A stretch of DNA of 5,795 nucleotides from Nanobdellota archaeon (GTDB taxonomy: Archaea; Nanobdellota; Nanobdellia; Pacearchaeales; GW2011-AR1), in the NCBI GenBank assembly GCA_018897135.1, contig JAHILJ010000022.1, positions 1-5,795 on the forward strand, written 5' to 3'. The notes under the pieces are model-generated. The model saw nothing but the letters and a program-made list of their open reading frames with translations. It searched no databases and was not told where the DNA came from. The translations under genes and the position numbers were made by a program. Shown piece after piece: positions 5,641 through 5,795 of this stretch (position 1 is its first letter; the number at the start of each line of letters is the position of its first letter).

Positions 5641-5654
5641 CAATATAGTAAAAT
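5641..5654 (+). repeat. Direct repeat copy 2, candidate operator overlapping the start codon
   Basis: CAATATAGTAAAAT is the second copy of the 14-bp repeat, differing from the first by one C-to-T change. It ends on the AT of the start codon and covers the predicted transcription start, a position where a bound protein would block RNA polymerase. Confidence 0.5.
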
Positions 5655-5795
5655 GGATAAAAAAGATGAACGCATTTTACTTGAACTTATTTCAAATTCA
5701 AGAATCCCGATAAACCAACTTGCAAAAAAAGTCGGGCTCAGTAGGGAAGTTGTAAATTACAGATTAAAAAATCTTGCAAAACAAAAAATCATAAA
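5653..5795 (+). CDS. Lrp/AsnC-family transcriptional regulator, N-terminal part only
   Basis: Forty-seven complete codons are visible before the right edge. They begin MDKKDERILLELISNS, the typical opening of Lrp/AsnC proteins (leading Asp, then DxxIL). A helix-turn-helix follows: IPINQLAKKVGLS (18-30) as helix, turn and start of the recognition helix, and REVVNYRLKNLAKQKII (31-47) completing the recognition helix and entering the wing. The family binds DNA as dimers to octamers and usually senses amino acids through a C-terminal RAM domain, which would lie beyond the window. The visible part cannot show whether that domain exists, so another winged-helix regulator is possible. The gene has its own leaderless promoter and a flanking direct repeat. 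An amino-acid permease is encoded about 2 kb away, but no copy of the repeat was seen there. Confidence 0.8.
   Translation, partial: MDKKDERILLELISNSRIPINQLAKKVGLSREVVNYRLKNLAKQKII

Overview
The window reads as a compact piece of an AT-rich (estimated by eye at around 30% GC) archaeal genome. The evidence for Archaea is promoter architecture. Several starts are preceded by a TATA-like octamer centred 26.5 bp upstream of the first transcribed or translated base, with no Shine-Dalgarno (SD) sequence, as expected for leaderless archaeal mRNAs. The tRNA does not encode CCA, and an Lrp/AsnC-type regulator starts at the right edge. The small genes, short spacers and low GC suit a DPANN-type lineage (Woesearchaeota/Pacearchaeota-like), but that placement is inference. 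Genes occupy almost everything: the largest spacer is 110 bp and no gene-free stretch exceeds 300 bp.

Left (1-2536, minus strand): a large single-chain restriction-modification protein. It has an N-terminal PD-(D/E)xK nuclease, an N6-adenine methyltransferase with DPACGSGSF and NPPY motifs, and a C-terminal target-recognition region cut by the window edge. It appears to have its own leaderless promoter, with a nine-G tract just upstream.

Middle (2593-4726): an 11-helix amino-acid permease begins only 6 nt after the 3' end of a tRNA-Arg(UCG), on the same strand. Divergent from the tRNA, across a 52-bp spacer, is a membrane-anchored trypsin-like (HtrA-type) serine protease without a PDZ domain. 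The spacer holds a perfectly palindromic TATA box (ATTTAAAT) at the same distance from the first base of the tRNA and from the A of the protease ATG. One element may therefore drive both, making a leaderless mRNA on one side and a leaderless tRNA-permease transcript on the other.

Right (4723-5795): two small minus-strand genes encode a helical soluble protein of unknown function and a single-pass membrane protein with a C-terminal EF-hand. Between them lies an unusually long SD-like sequence embedded in alternative hairpins. The EF-hand gene and the protease converge with overlapping stop codons. Divergent from the helical protein, an Lrp/AsnC-like regulator starts at 5653. Its promoter is bracketed by a 14-bp direct repeat with 30-bp spacing, a plausible autoregulatory operator.

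No mobile element, CRISPR array or rRNA gene was seen. The most interesting signals are the symmetric tRNA/mRNA promoter, the tRNA-permease linkage, and the regulatory structure in the two right-hand spacers.
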